Source: an uncultured Eubacteriales bacterium
GTDB lineage: Bacteria; Bacillota; Clostridia; Christensenellales; Aristaeellaceae
DNA length: 64,000 bases
Direction: 5' to 3'
NCBI GenBank assembly: GCA_900315585.1
Contig: OMZP01000003.1
Span: 62,001-126,000 of the forward strand
A program made the position numbers and the translations under genes. Positions 9,278 through 17,948 of the stretch are shown in pieces. Under the pieces are notes generated by a model. It did not search any database. It was not told where the DNA came from and saw nothing but the letters and a program-made list of their open reading frames with translations. How positions within the stretch are numbered: the stretch's first letter is position 1; each line of letters begins with the position of its first letter.

Positions 9278-12200
9278 ATGGAGCGGAAAAACGATTTCCA
9301 CCTGTTGGAAAACCTGACAAAGAAAAACAGTCGCAGGCGGCTGCTGAAGCGGGGGCTGGCCCTGGTTTCGGTGGTGGTGCTGCTGGTGACTGCGAACGTC
9401 CTCAAGCGCAACGCGGTCGCCATGGTGGGCGAGACCTTCTGCGGCTATGATTATGACCACGTGCACTCCGAGGAGTGCTTCGACGCGGACGGCGCGCTGA
9501 TCTGCGATTTGCATGTGCACACCGACGAATGCTATGAGGAGCCGACGCCCGAGGAGGTCGAGGTGGACCTGAGCGACCTGGAGGGGGCGACTGAGGCGGT
9601 CGAGGAGGCCGAGGCGGTCGTGCCCGAAGCGGTGCCCTCCGACGGGACGTTCGACCTGGCCGGCAGCCATCAGGTGATGCTCAGCGAGGTGCTGGCGCAG
9701 ACGATGCTGCCGGTGAGCCGGGATCAGATCGAGATGGTGGGCCTGGTGGACGACAGCCTGCAGGGCGACGAGGCCCAGGGCGAAGCGCCGGTGGCCGTGG
9801 CCATGCTGGAGCAGGATGTGGCCATCACGGCGCTGCGGGATTTCAGCACCGCCGAGATCGCCATCGTGACCGCCGACGACATCTACACCATCCAGCTGAT
9901 GAACGGCGCCGCCAACGCGGAGATCGAAGCGGCGGCGGAGGAGACCACCGAGGAGACCGAGGAGACCGTCGAGGAGACCGCCGAGAACATCGAAGAGATT
10001 ATCGAGACCACCGAGGAGGAACCCCAGGAGGTCGCCGCTGAACCCGCCCAGGAGAGCGAGATCACCGAGGCCGTCGAGGAGCATACCGAGGAGAACAGCG
10101 AAGCAAATATCGAGGAGACCGTCGAAGAAATTACCGCCGAGATCACCGATGGCGACGAAGCCGAGACCGAGCCCGCCGAGATCGACGAGACCGTGACCGG
10201 GGAAGTTGTCGAGGAGACTGTCGAGACCGAGGAAGCCGACGAGGAGACTGCTGAGACCGAGGAAACCGCCGAGGTCGAGGAAACCGAGGAAGCCGCCGCC
10301 GAGATGCAGGCCATCGAAGCCTCCGAGGAAGCGGCCGAGGCCGTCGCAGAAATCGAGGAAACCGAAGAAACCACTGAGGAGACCGAGGAAGAATCCGAGG
10401 AGGAAACTACCGAGGAAGAAACCGCTGAGGAGGAGACCGAGGAAGAATCTGAGGAAAAGTCCGAAGAGGAAGAGACCGAAGAGGAAGCTACCGAGGAAGA
10501 AACTGCCGAAGAAGAATCCGAAGAAGAATCTACCGAGGAAGAAGCTGCCGAAGAAAAGACCGAAGAAGAAGAGACCACCGAAGAGGAATCCGAGGAAGAA
10601 TCCGAAGAGGAGGAAACCACCGAAGAGGAGACCTCCGAGGAAGAGACCGAGGGCGAATCCGAGGAAGCCGCCGAGGAAGAGGCCGCCGAGGCTCTCGACA
10701 TCGAGACGCTGTTCCCGGCCCAGACCTTTGAGGATCACGCCGGCAACATCCGCGTCACCGTGACCGCCGGGGTCGGCGCGTTCCCGGCGGGCACCGAGAT
10801 GCGCCTGACCCCCGTGTGGGATCAGGAGACCCTGGACGGCATCGCCGATTCCGTCAGCGAGGACTTCGTGGAGGTCAAGCAAGTGCTGGCCGTGGACATC
10901 GCCTTCTTCAACGCCGAGGGCGAGGAGATCGAGCCGCTGCTGCCCGTGTCCGTGGTGATGGCCGTGGAGGAGATCGAGCAGCATCAGGACGCGGTGGTCG
11001 TGCACATGGACGACGAGGGCAACACCGAGGTGGTGGAGCAGACCGAGACCGCCTTCACCGAGGACACGGAGCGCGCCCTGAACGTGGAGCTGCCCGCCGC
11101 CGAGGACGCCGAGACGCAGATGGCCCAGCTGGTGGAAAAGCTGGAGGCCGAGGCTGCCGAGCAGACCGAGGCTGAAACCGAGCCCGCCGAGGCTGAGGCT
11201 GCCGACGAACCCGCGGCCGAGGCCGAAGGGGTCGAGGCTGTGACCGAGGAAGTCGCCATCGAGACCGAAGAGGCCGAGCCCGCCGAGGAGACCACGGAAG
11301 TGACCTTCGAGGCCGACGGCTTCTCCCTGTACGCCGTGGTCGTGACCGAGACCATCGAGACCCGCTACATCGCCGCCGACGGTGCCACCTTCAACATCTC
11401 CGTGCGCTACGGCGAGGACGCCAAGATCCCCGCGAACGCGACGCTGGCCGTGGAGGAGCTGACCGGCGAGGCCACCGAGGACTACCTGGCCCAGACCGAG
11501 GAGCTGCTGGCCGAGGGCGAGACCATCACCCTGGCTCGCTATTTCGACATCACCATCCTGGACGCCGAGGGCAACGCGCTGCAGCCCCAGGCGCCGGTGA
11601 GCGTGGAAGTGAAGTTGGCGGACGACCCCGCCGACGCGGTGCAGGCCGTGCACTTCGCCGAGGAGGGCGCGGAGCTGATCGACGCCAGCCGGAACGACGA
11701 AGAAGCCGTGACCTTCAGCGCCGAGGGCTTCTCCGTGTATGGCATCGTCTACACCGTGGACTTCTACTACGATGTGGACGGCAAGACTTATGAATATCAC
11801 ATCAAGGGCGGCGACGTGCTGAGCCTGAAGGCCCTGCTGCCCATCCTGAAGGTCGTAGAGGAGGATGCGGCCGAGGAATTCGTCGCCAACATCGAGGACG
11901 TGCGCTTCTCCGACGAGAGCCTGGTGAAGGTGTTCCGCGTGGACGAGGACACCACCGCCGGCGCGATTCTGGATGCGCTGGGCGTGAAGCTGGAGGCCCA
12001 TGCCCGCGACGACGAGGCCGTCGAAGCCCCCGAGGAGATTTCCGAGGAGGACATCGACGCGCTGGAAGCCGCCGCCGAAGCTGCTGGCGAGACCGCTGAC
12101 GAAGTCGTCGAAGCCGCCAATCCCTCCGCCGCCCTCACCGAAGAGGACATCGAGAACATCAAGGCCAAGACCTTCACCGCCCCCGACTGGGCGCTGGTCA

Positions 12201-15200
12201 GCCTGCAGCCCTTCACCTCCCACGAGTCCCTCACCATCACCCTGCGCAACGGCGAAGTGGTGACGATCAGGGTGGACGACGATGGTGAAGGTACCATTAC
12301 AGTCAATGATTCCGATATGGGCTATATGCTGCTTGGTGGAGCAAAAGACGAAATAGAAGAGAATCATAAGTCTTTCATTTACGGCAGACAGCTGTTTAAG
12401 ACCACATCGGACCAAACGAATAATTACCGTATTGACGCTGTGGCAAATCCGGGTTATGTGTTCTCATATTGGGAGCTTTCCAGACCGGGTGTTACACCCT
12501 GGCCCGCCGGTAGCGCAGACTACCAGACATCACGTCTCTCTGGCGGTACAATCACCAGAGCACAGATTTTCGGTGACAGCAATAATGGACCGTTATCGTT
12601 TAAAGCTGTATTCGAGCCTATTATTTGCAGAATGATAGTGGATGAAAGCAGCAGGGGGAAAGGAAAGATTAGAGTCCCATGGTATTTCACGACCGATACA
12701 GAGGCAGAGTATCTGCCGCGATGGCGGGACAACTGGAACGATGGCAATAACCGAAACAAGGATATCATTGAAGCCATTCCGAATGCTGGCTATGTGTTCG
12801 TGCGTTGGGAGTATTATTTGGAAACTAAGCATAATACTTGGGTGCGTGATCCCAGCAAAGACCTGACCACTCAGAAATTCAATGTTGGCGAATTCAACCT
12901 TGATCCCAATGGCGGCAAGGGCTGGCGTTACAATGCTGTGTTTGCCCAGCCCCACGTCAAGGTCAGCGTCAACAATGCAAACGCCGGTGATGTTGTCAGC
13001 CTGGGCAATAACAACTCCATGGTGGGGCAGTATGTCACGGACGATCAGGGCCGCTGGCTGCCGGGCGTGCAGATCAAGGCTGTGTCGAGGGACAACGATT
13101 ATGTGTTCTCCCACTGGACTTTGAGTGGCAACGTGCTGGACATCATGTCCGATACGATCACAGCGGAAAACTGGCTGCCGGATGAAGCCGTGCGGGGCGA
13201 CGACCTGCAGGCCGTGTTCGCCAAGGTCATCGACGCCAATGGCAACGCTCATTCCACCATCCAGCTGGACGGCAACGAGAAGGCGCAGTTCGAGAAATGG
13301 CTGACCTCCCTGCAAAGCAATCAAAAGCTGTCGGCGGACAAGAGCGCGAAGGTGTACGACTACGACAACCGTATCTACCAGGTCGATATCTCGGCTGAAT
13401 CCGCGCGCGTGAATCCTTCTGCGAACATCGGCGTGGCGTTCATAGTGGACGCCTCCAACTCCATGCAGTTCCCGGCGAACCTGCAGCGGACGGGCAAGAC
13501 CATGGTGCTCACCCAGGAGACCATGGACGCGGCATTCCCCGGTGAAAAAGGCCCCTACTACATCATCAGTGAGCCGACGAAGACCGCCACGGTGTATCGG
13601 GTCTACAAGGAAGATGATGACGATACCTGGTATGCGATCGACGCGTCTTACTACTACGATCGCCATGGTTATTATAAGAACAAGGTGTGGACCCTGAACG
13701 GCACGAACCGCTATTCGGATGTGGACGAAACACAGGGCACCCTGCTGGCCTATCCGATCTACAAGGATGCCGATAACGGCAACAAGCGCCGCGTAGACTA
13801 TCTGAATGACAGCATGGGTGGCACGATCGACGCCATGCGCGATATTGTTACGAAGGTGAATGACTCCAACTACAACATCAGCGTCGCCTACACGATGTTT
13901 GCCTCTTTCACGGAGCATCATTATCCCTCGAATGTACCTCAAGATGCATTGGCAAAATTCCATACAGTCGATTTCCAGAAGCTGGGAACAAACGATAACA
14001 TATATATCAACTTTGGCGATACCTACGGCGGTACTCGGCACGACCTGGGTCTGCAGGAAGCCATCGAGGAAATCCACTGGGATAACAAGGGCATTCCCAA
14101 CGATCAGCGCTACGCGATCCTGATCAGCGACGGTGCGGCGGTCATTGAAGGCGGCTCGACCGCCACGACCTGGGACAAATTTGACTACAACGGAGTACAG
14201 ACCAATATCGTTAACAAGGCCAACGAACTGAAAAACAAGGGCGTCAAGCTGATCACGGTGGGCCTGAGCACGAAGAACGTGAGCGGCGGCTCCACTGTGC
14301 TGAGGGACATTGCCAGCGACGGTCTGTTCTTCGAGGCGGAGTCCGGCGAGGACCTGGAGAACATCCTCTACAAGATACTGCAGACCGTGGTGAAGAACGC
14401 CACCATTTGCGGGACGGTCGTGGACGAGGTGGACGAGGCCTTCTATCCCGTGATGCCGGACGGCACGCCGATCCCAACGGGCACGAGTTACTATGCGTAC
14501 AACGCGGACGGCAGCATCAAAACGCTCACTGAAGCGGAGTATACCAGTCGGAGCCCTTGGGAGCCCAAGTTCAAGTGGGAGGAGAACGGCGGGAAGTGGA
14601 AGATCACCTGGGAGCACCAGTACATCGGCTGGGACCCCACTGATGCCGACCCCCGTAAGCGCCCCTGGCATCAGAGCATCCTGGTGAAAGCCAAGGAGAA
14701 CTTCCTGGGCGGCAACACCATCAACACCAACAACACCAACAGCGGCACCTGCCGGGTGGTCGAAGATGGCTATACCTTTAAAGATTCGCTGACCGATAAC
14801 ATCAACGACTGGACGATGCCCCCGCCGGACAGGGCCACGATCAACCTCCCCGTGCCGTATGTGAACGTGGACGAGTTGTCGCTGACGCAGAACAGCAGCG
14901 AGTGGACCGTCTATCTGGGCACCAAAGTGAACCCGCTGGAAGAGCTCAAGAGTCTGTACGGCAAGATCGATGTGAACGAAGTCGTGACCCGAACCACCGG
15001 CGGCCAGCACGTCACCATGACCGCCGCGGGCGACACGCTCTATGAAGTTGTGCAATCCAACGCCGATGGCAAGCCGACGAAGCTTGGCGCGGTGCCGGAG
15101 ACCTTCCCGCTGTCCGAGGTCGCGCCGCTGTACAATGACGACTGGACCACGTTGATCGATGACGGAGAAGTAGTCGTGCACTACGGCGCCTACGGGCATA

Positions 15201-16054
15201 ATAACGTGGGTACCATCACGTACCGGCTGACGAAAACAGTCGCGACAGACGAGGACGGCTTGACGAACACGGCCCATGAGACAGAAGTCGTTGGTTCCGA
15301 AGTCGAGAAATACATCCTGACCGTGAGCTACGCCCCGACGGACGAGACGACGCCCACGAACGGCTGGCACACCACGCCGGGCGGCGTCCGAGGCCATGAG
15401 ACCGGCAGTATGCAGAGCACGAACGGGCACAAGATCAACGTGTTCGCGAAGAAGCTGGCCGTGAAGAAGATGGACGCGACGCTGAACACCGAGCTTAAGG
15501 GCGCGAAGTTCGCGCTGGTCAAGACCAACGGCTCCACGCCGACGGTGGGCGATGCCAGCACCTATACCGTCATCGATAATCTGACGGTGGACAGCAGCGG
15601 CACTGTGTTCACCTCAGGAGACATTGCCAGGCCGAAGGCGGGCGAGCAGTATTTCCTGATCGAGACCCAGGCGCCCACGGGCTATGTGGGGCTGGGCGTT
15701 CCGGTGCCGGTGAGCCTGGCGATCTACGACAAGTACCGGGCGGTGCCGCGCGTCAGTGATGTGTATAGCAAAGACCCGCTCACCATGCCCTATGACTGGA
15801 TCGAGGAGGCGACGCTGAGCCTGGATACCACGAATATCGGCCAGATCAAGCGCACGACGGAGAAGTGGGTCGAGGACAACACCGCGCTCACTCCGGATTA
15901 CGCGAACACGACCCTGTATTATGTGGTTCCCAACAACCCCGGCGTGAAGCTGCCCTCCACCGGCGGGGCCGGCACGGGCGCCTACACCGCCATCGGCGGG
16001 GCGCTGGCGCTGCTGGCGATCGCGCTGATGCTGCGCAAGCAGCGGGAGAACTGA
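9278..16054 (+). CDS. Large VWA-domain tip adhesin, LPSTGG
   Basis: 2258 aa from ATG 9278, preceded by GGGAGAG. An upstream in-frame ATG at 9197 lacks an SD and gives a poorer N-terminus. Layout: basic N-region and membrane/signal segment (about residues 20-45); a Cys/His motif pair (CGYDYDHVHSEEC and CDLHVHTDEC, about residues 52-88); beta region; an extremely Glu/Thr-rich segment (about residues 220-475); repeated beta modules; three modules with YVFSxWE-type InlB-B-like cores (about 1040-1310); a VWA domain with MIDAS motif DASNS at 1391-1395 and the later T and SDG residues; a C-terminal CnaB domain; LPSTGG at 2225. Family knowledge: such VWA proteins sit at pilus tips and bind host or matrix ligands. 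The ligand here is unknown. Confidence 0.85.
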   Translation: MERKNDFHLLENLTKKNSRRRLLKRGLALVSVVVLLVTANVLKRNAVAMVGETFCGYDYDHVHSEECFDADGALICDLHVHTDECYEEPTPEEVEVDLSDLEGATEAVEEAEAVVPEAVPSDGTFDLAGSHQVMLSEVLAQTMLPVSRDQIEMVGLVDDSLQGDEAQGEAPVAVAMLEQDVAITALRDFSTAEIAIVTADDIYTIQLMNGAANAEIEAAAEETTEETEETVEETAENIEEIIETTEEEPQEVAAEPAQESEITEAVEEHTEENSEANIEETVEEITAEITDGDEAETEPAEIDETVTGEVVEETVETEEADEETAETEETAEVEETEEAAAEMQAIEASEEAAEAVAEIEETEETTEETEEESEEETTEEETAEEETEEESEEKSEEEETEEEATEEETAEEESEEESTEEEAAEEKTEEEETTEEESEEESEEEETTEEETSEEETEGESEEAAEEEAAEALDIETLFPAQTFEDHAGNIRVTVTAGVGAFPAGTEMRLTPVWDQETLDGIADSVSEDFVEVKQVLAVDIAFFNAEGEEIEPLLPVSVVMAVEEIEQHQDAVVVHMDDEGNTEVVEQTETAFTEDTERALNVELPAAEDAETQMAQLVEKLEAEAAEQTEAETEPAEAEAADEPAAEAEGVEAVTEEVAIETEEAEPAEETTEVTFEADGFSLYAVVVTETIETRYIAADGATFNISVRYGEDAKIPANATLAVEELTGEATEDYLAQTEELLAEGETITLARYFDITILDAEGNALQPQAPVSVEVKLADDPADAVQAVHFAEEGAELIDASRNDEEAVTFSAEGFSVYGIVYTVDFYYDVDGKTYEYHIKGGDVLSLKALLPILKVVEEDAAEEFVANIEDVRFSDESLVKVFRVDEDTTAGAILDALGVKLEAHARDDEAVEAPEEISEEDIDALEAAAEAAGETADEVVEAANPSAALTEEDIENIKAKTFTAPDWALVSLQPFTSHESLTITLRNGEVVTIRVDDDGEGTITVNDSDMGYMLLGGAKDEIEENHKSFIYGRQLFKTTSDQTNNYRIDAVANPGYVFSYWELSRPGVTPWPAGSADYQTSRLSGGTITRAQIFGDSNNGPLSFKAVFEPIICRMIVDESSRGKGKIRVPWYFTTDTEAEYLPRWRDNWNDGNNRNKDIIEAIPNAGYVFVRWEYYLETKHNTWVRDPSKDLTTQKFNVGEFNLDPNGGKGWRYNAVFAQPHVKVSVNNANAGDVVSLGNNNSMVGQYVTDDQGRWLPGVQIKAVSRDNDYVFSHWTLSGNVLDIMSDTITAENWLPDEAVRGDDLQAVFAKVIDANGNAHSTIQLDGNEKAQFEKWLTSLQSNQKLSADKSAKVYDYDNRIYQVDISAESARVNPSANIGVAFIVDASNSMQFPANLQRTGKTMVLTQETMDAAFPGEKGPYYIISEPTKTATVYRVYKEDDDDTWYAIDASYYYDRHGYYKNKVWTLNGTNRYSDVDETQGTLLAYPIYKDADNGNKRRVDYLNDSMGGTIDAMRDIVTKVNDSNYNISVAYTMFASFTEHHYPSNVPQDALAKFHTVDFQKLGTNDNIYINFGDTYGGTRHDLGLQEAIEEIHWDNKGIPNDQRYAILISDGAAVIEGGSTATTWDKFDYNGVQTNIVNKANELKNKGVKLITVGLSTKNVSGGSTVLRDIASDGLFFEAESGEDLENILYKILQTVVKNATICGTVVDEVDEAFYPVMPDGTPIPTGTSYYAYNADGSIKTLTEAEYTSRSPWEPKFKWEENGGKWKITWEHQYIGWDPTDADPRKRPWHQSILVKAKENFLGGNTINTNNTNSGTCRVVEDGYTFKDSLTDNINDWTMPPPDRATINLPVPYVNVDELSLTQNSSEWTVYLGTKVNPLEELKSLYGKIDVNEVVTRTTGGQHVTMTAAGDTLYEVVQSNADGKPTKLGAVPETFPLSEVAPLYNDDWTTLIDDGEVVVHYGAYGHNNVGTITYRLTKTVATDEDGLTNTAHETEVVGSEVEKYILTVSYAPTDETTPTNGWHTTPGGVRGHETGSMQSTNGHKINVFAKKLAVKKMDATLNTELKGAKFALVKTNGSTPTVGDASTYTVIDNLTVDSSGTVFTSGDIARPKAGEQYFLIETQAPTGYVGLGVPVPVSLAIYDKYRAVPRVSDVYSKDPLTMPYDWIEEATLSLDTTNIGQIKRTTEKWVEDNTALTPDYANTTLYYVVPNNPGVKLPSTGGAGTGAYTAIGGALALLAIALMLRKQREN
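9940..10700 (+). repeat. Glu/Thr-rich low-complexity coding repeat
   Basis: About 250 codons dominated by GAG/GAA (Glu) and ACC/ACT (Thr), in TEE, SEEE and TEEE units inside the tip adhesin gene. It probably forms an extended, strongly acidic stalk. The antisense Ser-rich frame is a mirror of this composition. Confidence 0.85.
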
Positions 16055-16070
16055 CCCACACCCAACCCGA

Positions 16071-16098
16071 CCGGAGCGGTCAACCCGCTCCGGTTTTT
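16071..16098 (+). terminator. Intrinsic terminator after the tip adhesin gene
   Basis: Stem CCGGAGCGG / CCGCTCCGG, loop TCAAC, then five T. Confidence 0.85.
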
Positions 16099-16143
16099 AA
16101 AAAAGCGCGCTTTTTCCCGGAAAAAGGCGGTTTTTGAGGGCAT

Positions 16144-16176
16144 GTAACCTGTTGTGTAACCTAAAATGCTTATAAT
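16144..16176 (+). promoter_or_regulatory. GTAACC direct-repeat promoter upstream of the sortase operon
   Basis: GTAACC at 16144-16149 and 16156-16161, TATAAT at 16171-16176. Box-to-box distance (12 bp) and box-to--10 distance (15 bp) are identical to the pilin promoter at 6897-6929. Flanking and spacer bases differ between the two sites, so the shared spacing is unlikely to come from recent duplication. Confidence 0.6.
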
Positions 16177-16283
16177 GGAAGGTGGTAGATACTGCGCGCC
16201 GCGCGACGGGGCATGTCGCGGCGGCGTCCGGCAAAAGGCGCAAAGTTGTCACAGGAGAAGGGTGGCCGAGGCCCCCGGTTCTA

Positions 16284-16312
16284 TTGCAACGTTGCGCTAA
16301 AAGTGCTATAAT
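16284..16312 (+). promoter_or_regulatory. Sigma-A-type promoter of the sortase operon
   Basis: TTGCAA (16284-16289), 17-bp spacer, TATAAT (16307-16312). The -35 overlaps the palindrome GCAACGTTGC (16287-16296), which could be a repressor site. Confidence 0.65.
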
Positions 16313-16367
16313 TATAGTTGGTTTTAAAGCACGATTTGCCGGGAAGCGCATAGCGGAAGGGAGCGCC

Positions 16368-17207
16368 ATGAAGAAACATTTGTCCACCATATTGTTGGTG
16401 CTGATATTGTTGCTGGGCGTTGGCATTCTGCTGTACCCGACCATAAGCGACTACTGGAACTCCTTCCACCAGAGCCGCGCCATTGCCAACTACATCGAAG
16501 AAATGGAAGCCATCGACCCCGCGGACTATGAGCGCGAGTGGGCGAAGGCCCGGGAATACAACCGCAAGCTGCCCTTGAAACCCAACCGCTTCATGTTCAC
16601 CGACGAGGACTACGCCGAGTATGAGTCGCTGCTGAACCTGACGGATTCGGGCATCATGGGCTACATCGAAATTCCGAAGATCAACTGCTCGCTGCCCATC
16701 TACCACGGCACCGACGAGGCCGTGCTGCAAATCGCCGTGGGCCACTTCGAGGGGACGAGCCTGCCCACCGGCGACATCGGCTGCCACTCCGTGCTCTCCG
16801 GCCACCGGGGCCTGCCCTCGGCCAAGCTGTTCACGGACCTGGACCAGGTGGAGGAGGGCGACCTGTTCGTCATCCGCGTGCTGGACGAGATCATGACCTA
16901 TCAGGTGGACCAGATCCTCATCGTACTGCCGGAGGAGCTGGACGCCCTGGCCATCGACAGCACCAAGGACTATTGCACGCTGGAGACCTGCACGCCCTAC
17001 GGCATCAACTCCCACCGCCTGCTGGTGCGGGGCCACCGCACCGAGAACCAGGAGATGGAGACGATCATCAAGGTGGTGTCCGACGCCACCCAGGTCAAGC
17101 CGATCCTGGTCGCGCCCATACTGGCCGTGCCCATGCTGCTGGTGCTGTTCATCTGGATGATCGTGTCCACCAACAAGCAGCAGGCCCGGCGGAAGATCAT
17201 GCGATGA
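16368..17207 (+). CDS. srtC: Class C (pilin) sortase, active-site complete, without DPW lid
   Basis: 279 aa from ATG 16368 (SD GGAAGGGAG); the longer frame from 16182 overlaps the promoter. N-terminal membrane segment (residues 4-22), sortase barrel, C-terminal membrane segment (about 244-266), the two-anchor layout of class C enzymes. Catalytic residues are present: His146 in SGHRG, Cys208 in TLETCTPYG, Arg217 in SHRLLVRG. The family polymerises pilins through LPxTG-Lys bonds on the outer membrane face. The region before GIMGYIEIPK, where class C enzymes usually have a lid with DPW or DPF, lacks that motif. The stop overlaps the next start by 4 bp (ATGA), so translation is coupled to the signal-peptidase-like gene. 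Confidence 0.93.
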   Translation: MKKHLSTILLVLILLLGVGILLYPTISDYWNSFHQSRAIANYIEEMEAIDPADYEREWAKAREYNRKLPLKPNRFMFTDEDYAEYESLLNLTDSGIMGYIEIPKINCSLPIYHGTDEAVLQIAVGHFEGTSLPTGDIGCHSVLSGHRGLPSAKLFTDLDQVEEGDLFVIRVLDEIMTYQVDQILIVLPEELDALAIDSTKDYCTLETCTPYGINSHRLLVRGHRTENQEMETIIKVVSDATQVKPILVAPILAVPMLLVLFIWMIVSTNKQQARRKIMR

Positions 17208-17926
17208 ACGGGGATTTCGGCAGAGTGACCTCGGCGCAGGTCCGGCGCGAACTGGCCCGCATGGACCACAAGGCCGGACGCAGGCGCTTCTGGATCGGGT
17301 TGATCGTGGTGCTGGCGCTGGCGTTCGCGGCAGGCGCGCTGGCGGCGCGGTTCCTGTTCGCCCTGGTGGACATCCGCACCTCCGGCATGAGCGACAGCCT
17401 CATGAGCGGAGACGTGGTGCTGTGCGAGCGCATGGACTCGCCCCTCCGCCCGCTTGCAATCGAAAGAGGCGCGCTGGCCCTGGTGCAGTACCGGGAGAAC
17501 GGCATGCTGAAGCAGACGATCCGGCGGGTGATCGCCCTGGGCGACGAAGAGGTGTCGGTGGACGAGGAAGGCCGCGTGACCGTGGACGGCGAGGCGCTGG
17601 AAGAGCCCTACGCCGCCTGGCGCTCCCAGATGGACTGGAGCGGCGACGGCGAGGCGACCCTCGGCGGCGCGCTGGAAAACCCCTTCGCGGAGCCGGATAC
17701 CGTGATCGTCCCGGACGACGCGGAGGAGGCCCCGCTCCAGGCGGACGACATGAACTATCCCCTCATCGTGCCGGAAGGACAGCTGTTTGTGCTGTGCGAC
17801 GACCGTGAGAACGTGCTGGACAGCCGCAGCAGCCGTTTCGGGTTGGTGAAAGAGGCCGATGTGCTGGGCCTGGCGAGGCTGGTGATCTGGCCCGTCCATC
17901 GGGCGGCCCTGCTGGACGCAGGCTGA
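17204..17926 (+). CDS. Signal peptidase I homologue, predicted catalytically inactive (SipA-like)
   Basis: 240 aa; start ATG 17204 overlaps the srtC stop. One N-terminal membrane segment (residues 29-50). S26 family boxes are recognisable: GMSDSLMSGDVV (61-72), IRRVIALGD (106-114), VTVDG (125-129) and DDRENVLDSRS near the C-terminus. Against the canonical SMxPTLxxGD box the nucleophile serine is Gly61, and the Lys of the KR(V/I)I box is Arg107, so neither member of the Ser/Lys dyad is present. Family knowledge: in streptococcal pilus islands a SipA/LepA homologue lacking catalytic residues is needed for pilus assembly. Inference: a structural or chaperone-like assembly factor, not a protease. 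Confidence 0.85.
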   Translation: MNGDFGRVTSAQVRRELARMDHKAGRRRFWIGLIVVLALAFAAGALAARFLFALVDIRTSGMSDSLMSGDVVLCERMDSPLRPLAIERGALALVQYRENGMLKQTIRRVIALGDEEVSVDEEGRVTVDGEALEEPYAAWRSQMDWSGDGEATLGGALENPFAEPDTVIVPDDAEEAPLQADDMNYPLIVPEGQLFVLCDDRENVLDSRSSRFGLVKEADVLGLARLVIWPVHRAALLDAG

Positions 17927-17948
17927 GCGCATCCGGCGCATATATATA

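Larger units (their letters stand above)
16055..16367. other. 313-bp intergenic region with two promoters
   Basis: Holds a terminator (16071-16098), the GTAACC-type promoter (16144-16176), a GC-rich potentially structured stretch (16180-16280), and a sigma-A-type promoter (16284-16312) close to the sortase start. No gene seen. Confidence 0.6.

Noticed and set aside
9883..10701. Serine-rich 272-aa minus-strand frame
   Set aside because: Pure complement of the Glu/Thr repeat (GAG/GAA read as CTC/TTC or TCC/TCT); no start signals.
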